Below, one piece after another: positions 47,609 through 50,695 of a stretch of 50,695 bases of DNA (its first letter is position 1; every line of letters starts with the position of its first letter). Position numbers and translations under genes: made by a program. Origin of the DNA: Vulcanimicrobiota bacterium (GTDB lineage Bacteria; Vulcanimicrobiota; Vulcanimicrobiia; Vulcanimicrobiales; Vulcanimicrobiaceae); NCBI GenBank assembly GCA_030041115.1, contig JASHOM010000077.1:1-50695 (forward strand), in the 5' to 3' direction. Under the pieces are notes generated by a model. The model was not told the DNA's origin. It made no database searches and worked only from the letters and a program-made list of their open reading frames with translations.

Positions 47609-49318
47609 GTGACCGAGGCTTTGTCAACCCCGAGCCGCGAACTGCTCGTCGTGGGCAGCATTCGCGAACTCGACGCGGTGACGATCGGCCAGATCGCTGC
47701 CGGCGAGATCATCGATCGTCCCGCTTCGGTCGTCAAAGAACTCGTCGAGAACGCAGTCGATGCCGGCGCGCAGCGGATTACCGTCAACGTCAGCGGCGGG
47801 GGCCGCGATCTCATCGAAGTGATCGACGACGGCATCGGCATTGCGGCGGAGGACCTGCCGCTCGCGATGCGGCGTCACGCGACGAGCAAGCTGACGGCGG
47901 CCGGCGAGCTCGAGTCGATTGCTACGCTGGGATTTCGCGGTGAAGGGCTCGCTTCGATCGCGGCCGTCGCACGGACCCGGATCGTCTCACGCCGTCAGCA
48001 CGACGCGGTCGGAACCCAACTGCAAGCACACGCCGAGCAGATCGGCGTCGCCGAGCCGGCTCCGTCGCCGGTCGGCACGTGCGTGCGCGTTACGGCGCTC
48101 TTCGAGAACGTGCCGGTTCGCCGCGAGTACCTTCGCTCTCCGGGCGCCGAGTTCAATCGCATCTCGTCCTGGCTCTCCAGTTTCGCACTTGCATATCCCG
48201 ATATCGCGTTTACGCTGCGGCACGACGGCAAAGACGTTTGGGTCATGCCGCCGAGCGGCGACGAGCGCGAGCGGTTGGCAATGGTGTTTGGGCGGCAGGC
48301 TGCCGAACGACTTCGCCCGCTCGACGCGGCCGCCGCGAGCATCCTCCGGGGGCGATTGCGTGGGTTCGTCAGTGAACCCGGATACGATCGTCCCGATCGC
48401 CGAATGCAGCTCCTCTTCGTCAACGGACGCCTGGTGCGAAGTGCGATTCTCGCCGGTGCGTGGACCGGCGGCTATGCGACCTATGCGATGACCGGACGGC
48501 ATCCCTACGGCGTGATCTTTCTCGATCTGCCGCCCAACGAAGTCGATTCCAACGTTCATCCCACCAAAAGCGAGATTCGGCTGCGCTATGCCGCTCAGAT
48601 TTTTGACGCGGTTCGGCGCTCGATCGCGGCAACGTTAGCCGGCCATGCCAAGACGCGCTTCTTCGAACACACCGGCGCGCTGCCGGGAACCGCGATCTCT
48701 TTCGCTCCCGCCGAGATGGCGCTCTTCGACGAATCGTCGCCGCCGATGACCCAAGCCGACCGCCGATTGCGCGTTCTGACGCAACTAGACCGGACGTTCG
48801 TTCTCGCCGCTGACGGTGAAGCATTGCTGCTGGTCGACCAACACGCCGCGCACGAGCGAATCGCCTACGAGTCGATCGTTGCCGCCGCTCGCGGCCGCAC
48901 GACGACCGAACCGCTGATGGTTGCGCAGGTGATCGAGCTCGATGCGGCGCGCAGCGCGGTCTTGGATCGGACGATCGATCTGCTGCGCGAGGGGGGACTC
49001 GAGATCGAGCCCTTCGGCGTGCGAACGTATCGCATCGTCGCAACCCCCTTCGGATACAGTGCTCGGAGGTTCGACGTGGCCGGATTCATCGATGACCTGA
49101 CCGAGGAACCCAAGCAACGCGACGTGCGGGAACGAGTGTGGGCCTCGCTTGCATGTCACTCGGTCACGGTCGCCGGCGAACGCCTCGCCCCTGACGAGAT
49201 GACGACTCTCGTCGAGCGTCTGCAGACCTGCGAGAACCCGATGCACTGCCCGCACGGGCGCCCGACGATGGTGCGCCTGGGCGCCGCCGAGATCGCCCGT
49301 CTCTTCAAGCGTGTCTGA
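47609..49318 (+). CDS. mutL: DNA mismatch repair protein MutL (endonuclease type)
   Basis: A 569-residue MutL. The GHKL ATPase domain has QIAAGEIIDRPASVVKELVE, VIDDGIGI, RRHATSKL and TLGFRGEGLASI. The C-terminal domain carries the endonuclease motif D-Q-H-A-x2-E-x4-E (VDQHAAHERIAYE) and the companion motifs ACHSV and CPHGRPT. So it nicks DNA itself and needs no MutH. GTG 47609 is chosen for the AGGA five bases upstream; the family core begins at GSIRELDAVT (GTG 47651 is possible) and the frame is open back to 47450. It overlaps miaA by eight bases. Confidence 0.95.
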   Translation: MTEALSTPSRELLVVGSIRELDAVTIGQIAAGEIIDRPASVVKELVENAVDAGAQRITVNVSGGGRDLIEVIDDGIGIAAEDLPLAMRRHATSKLTAAGELESIATLGFRGEGLASIAAVARTRIVSRRQHDAVGTQLQAHAEQIGVAEPAPSPVGTCVRVTALFENVPVRREYLRSPGAEFNRISSWLSSFALAYPDIAFTLRHDGKDVWVMPPSGDERERLAMVFGRQAAERLRPLDAAAASILRGRLRGFVSEPGYDRPDRRMQLLFVNGRLVRSAILAGAWTGGYATYAMTGRHPYGVIFLDLPPNEVDSNVHPTKSEIRLRYAAQIFDAVRRSIAATLAGHAKTRFFEHTGALPGTAISFAPAEMALFDESSPPMTQADRRLRVLTQLDRTFVLAADGEALLLVDQHAAHERIAYESIVAAARGRTTTEPLMVAQVIELDAARSAVLDRTIDLLREGGLEIEPFGVRTYRIVATPFGYSARRFDVAGFIDDLTEEPKQRDVRERVWASLACHSVTVAGERLAPDEMTTLVERLQTCENPMHCPHGRPTMVRLGAAEIARLFKRV

Positions 49319-50216
49319 AGTTCTGATTCTCACCGGGACGACGGCGAGCGGAAAGACCGACCTCGCTATCGACCTCGCTCGCGAATTCGATGCCGAGATC
49401 GTGGGAGCCGATTCCCGGCAGATTTATCGCGGAATGCCGATCGGCACGGCCGCGCCGTCGCCGGAGCAGCTCGTGCAGGTGCCGCATCACCTCGTCGGGT
49501 TTCTCGATCCCCTCGAACGCTACTCGGCCGCGCGCTACGCGAGCGACGCCATCGCCGCGATCGACGCGATTGGCCGGCGTGGGAAGCGGGCGATCGTCGT
49601 CGGCGGCACCGGCTTCTATATCCGCGCGCTCATCGGCGGCGTCACGCTCGCGCCGCAGCACGACGAAAGCTTGCGCGACCGGCTCGCGCGCGAGGCCTTG
49701 ATCCACCCGGCGGAATTCCTCCACGGCTGGTTGGGCCGGCGCGACTCCGCTCGCGCGCGAGCCCTCAATCCCGGCGACACGTACCGAGTGCTGCGCGCGC
49801 TCGAGATTGCCTTGACCGATCCGGCCGCGCGGCTACGCGATCGGCCGGCGCGCACGTTGGCGACCGAAGGTTTCAAGTGGCTGCTGCTCTTTCTCGATCT
49901 TCCCTGGCAGACGATCGACGGGCGGATCGCGCGTCGCGTCGAGCGCATGCTCGACGCCGGGTTGCTCGAGGAGGCGGAGCGAATCGACGCTGCCGCGATC
50001 GCCGCGAATGCCGTCGGGTATCCGCAAGCGTGCGCGTATGCGCGCGGCTGGTGTACGTATTCGGAGTTGCGCGTCTCGCTCGAGCGCGCGACCCGGCGCT
50101 ACGCGCGTCGCCAGCGCGCGTGGTTTCGAAACGAACCCGGAACGCAGTGGATCGCGCCGGACTTCGTACGCAGCGCGGCGCGGGAAAAGCTCGGCTGGCT
50201 TTCGAAGCGCGCCTAA
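49311..50216 (+). CDS. miaA: tRNA dimethylallyltransferase MiaA
   Basis: A 301-residue MiaA, which transfers the dimethylallyl group to A37 of tRNAs reading U-starting codons, the substrate step before MiaB. P-loop GTTASGKTDLA (about 9-19), the DSRQIYRGMPIGTA motif, HHLVGFLDP, the GGTGFYIRALI motif and the later YRVLRALEI and ANAVGYPQA segments are intact. The GTG start lies eight bases inside mutL. The stop overlaps the dapF start as TAATG, so mutL-miaA-dapF is one coupled unit. Confidence 0.96.
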   Translation: MSEVLILTGTTASGKTDLAIDLAREFDAEIVGADSRQIYRGMPIGTAAPSPEQLVQVPHHLVGFLDPLERYSAARYASDAIAAIDAIGRRGKRAIVVGGTGFYIRALIGGVTLAPQHDESLRDRLAREALIHPAEFLHGWLGRRDSARARALNPGDTYRVLRALEIALTDPAARLRDRPARTLATEGFKWLLLFLDLPWQTIDGRIARRVERMLDAGLLEEAERIDAAAIAANAVGYPQACAYARGWCTYSELRVSLERATRRYARRQRAWFRNEPGTQWIAPDFVRSAAREKLGWLSKRA

Positions 50217-50695
50217 TGCACGTTACGAAGATGCACGGCGCTCGCAACGATTTCGTGATCGTCGACGCTCGAAGCCAAGCGCTTCCCGACGGCGCGTCGT
50301 TTGCGCGCTGGGCATGCGATCGCCACGCCGGGATCGGTGCGGACGGTTGTATCGTGCTCGAGCCGGCCCGCTTCGGCGGTGCGCGCATGCGAACGATCAA
50401 TGCCGACGGCAGCGAAGCCGAGATGTGCGGTAACGGGGTCCGATGCGCGGCGCGGTGGCTCGACGAGGCGGGGGAAGGCGAGCGGATCGCGTTCGAAACG
50501 CAGGCCGGGATCGTCCGGACGGAGATCGTCGCACGCGAGCCGGAGTACTTGGTGCGAGTGACGATGGGCGTGCCGAGCGTCGAGGATCTTACGCTCGCGG
50601 TGCCGCCGGGCGCTGCTTGCGTGCAGATCGGCAACCCGCACGTGGTGATCTTTTGCGACGATCTCGATGCGATCGATCTGAAATCCGTCGCCGGC
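50216..50695 (+). CDS. dapF: Diaminopimelate epimerase DapF, 3' end cut by the window
   Basis: The first 160 residues of DapF, which makes meso-diaminopimelate for peptidoglycan and lysine. KMHGARNDFVIVDAR is the N-terminal motif (usual KMxGxGNDF, with arginine replacing one glycine). The first catalytic cysteine is C71 in INADGSEAEMCGNGVRC, matching C73 of E. coli. The second cysteine lies beyond the window. ATG 50216 overlaps the miaA stop by one base. Presence of dapF indicates meso-DAP cell wall. Confidence 0.94.
   Translation, partial: MHVTKMHGARNDFVIVDARSQALPDGASFARWACDRHAGIGADGCIVLEPARFGGARMRTINADGSEAEMCGNGVRCAARWLDEAGEGERIAFETQAGIVRTEIVAREPEYLVRVTMGVPSVEDLTLAVPPGAACVQIGNPHVVIFCDDLDAIDLKSVAG

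Noticed and set aside
1-50695. tRNA genes, CRISPR arrays, transposases, prophage genes
   Set aside because: No T-loop-like GGTTCGAATCC in a cloverleaf context, no spaced short repeats, and no transposase or phage domain was seen in any frame. The T-loop-like bits (for example near 16080) lie inside certain genes.

Overview
The window is GC-rich and almost fully coding, with about 45 genes in short, tightly packed transcription units on both strands. Many neighbours share 1-17 bases at their ends, and GTG and TTG starts are common. An OprB-like porin, a TolC-type channel, a fused copper-amine-oxidase-N/beta-barrel protein and lipoproteins point to a diderm (Gram-negative-type) bacterium. The mix of an NRAMP-like transporter, M55 peptidases, siroheme-decarboxylase-like and phosphodiester glycosidase proteins would fit a lineage such as Eremiobacterota (WPS-2). 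That placement is inference from general impression, not a proven assignment.

Layout: (a) 1-7185, iron-sulfur cluster region. A minus-strand operon sufC-sufD-sufS-sufU runs into a DUF485 protein and an ActP-like acetate symporter. A divergent SufR-like repressor shares its control region. sufB is absent. Next come a 159-bp imperfect palindrome and an IscU/NifU-like scaffold. (b) 7182-10337, minus operon folD - O-methyltransferase - flavin reductase - MBL hydrolase - thpR. (c) 10418-11895, a TlpA/ResA-like thioredoxin coupled to a membrane protein. (d) 11839-16473, a three-gene minus operon: nitrilase-like enzyme, secreted beta-propeller, phosphodiester glycosidase. (e) 16507-22231, envelope genes: a secreted repeat protein, the CAO-N/beta-barrel protein with a structured leader, a thioesterase, and an efflux adaptor plus TolC pair whose adaptor has its lipoprotein signal in another frame. 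(f) 22250-32612, an AhbA/AhbB-like tandem protein, two peptide-type substrate-binding lipoproteins, a GT87 membrane protein, a site-2 protease, an isopropylmalate/homocitrate synthase-family enzyme, two M55 D-aminopeptidase-like proteins and a TPR protein. (g) 32620-38397, a SprT-like protein coupled to fumC on the plus strand, and der-plsY-efp-tauE-GYD on the minus strand. (h) 38478-50695, the miaB-mutS and mutL-miaA-dapF core, split by a membrane protein, an LCP protein and a porin plus NRAMP-like operon behind a long structured leader.

The most interesting signals are: the suf operon lacking sufB but carrying acetate-uptake genes, with apparently leaderless divergent promoters; the long palindrome behind sufR; a FolD whose catalytic lysine is leucine; the broken signal peptide of the efflux adaptor; the NRAMP-like transporter with altered metal-site motifs behind a leader with two terminator-like hairpins; and the CAO-N/beta-barrel fusion. 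No tRNA, rRNA, CRISPR array, transposase or prophage gene was seen.
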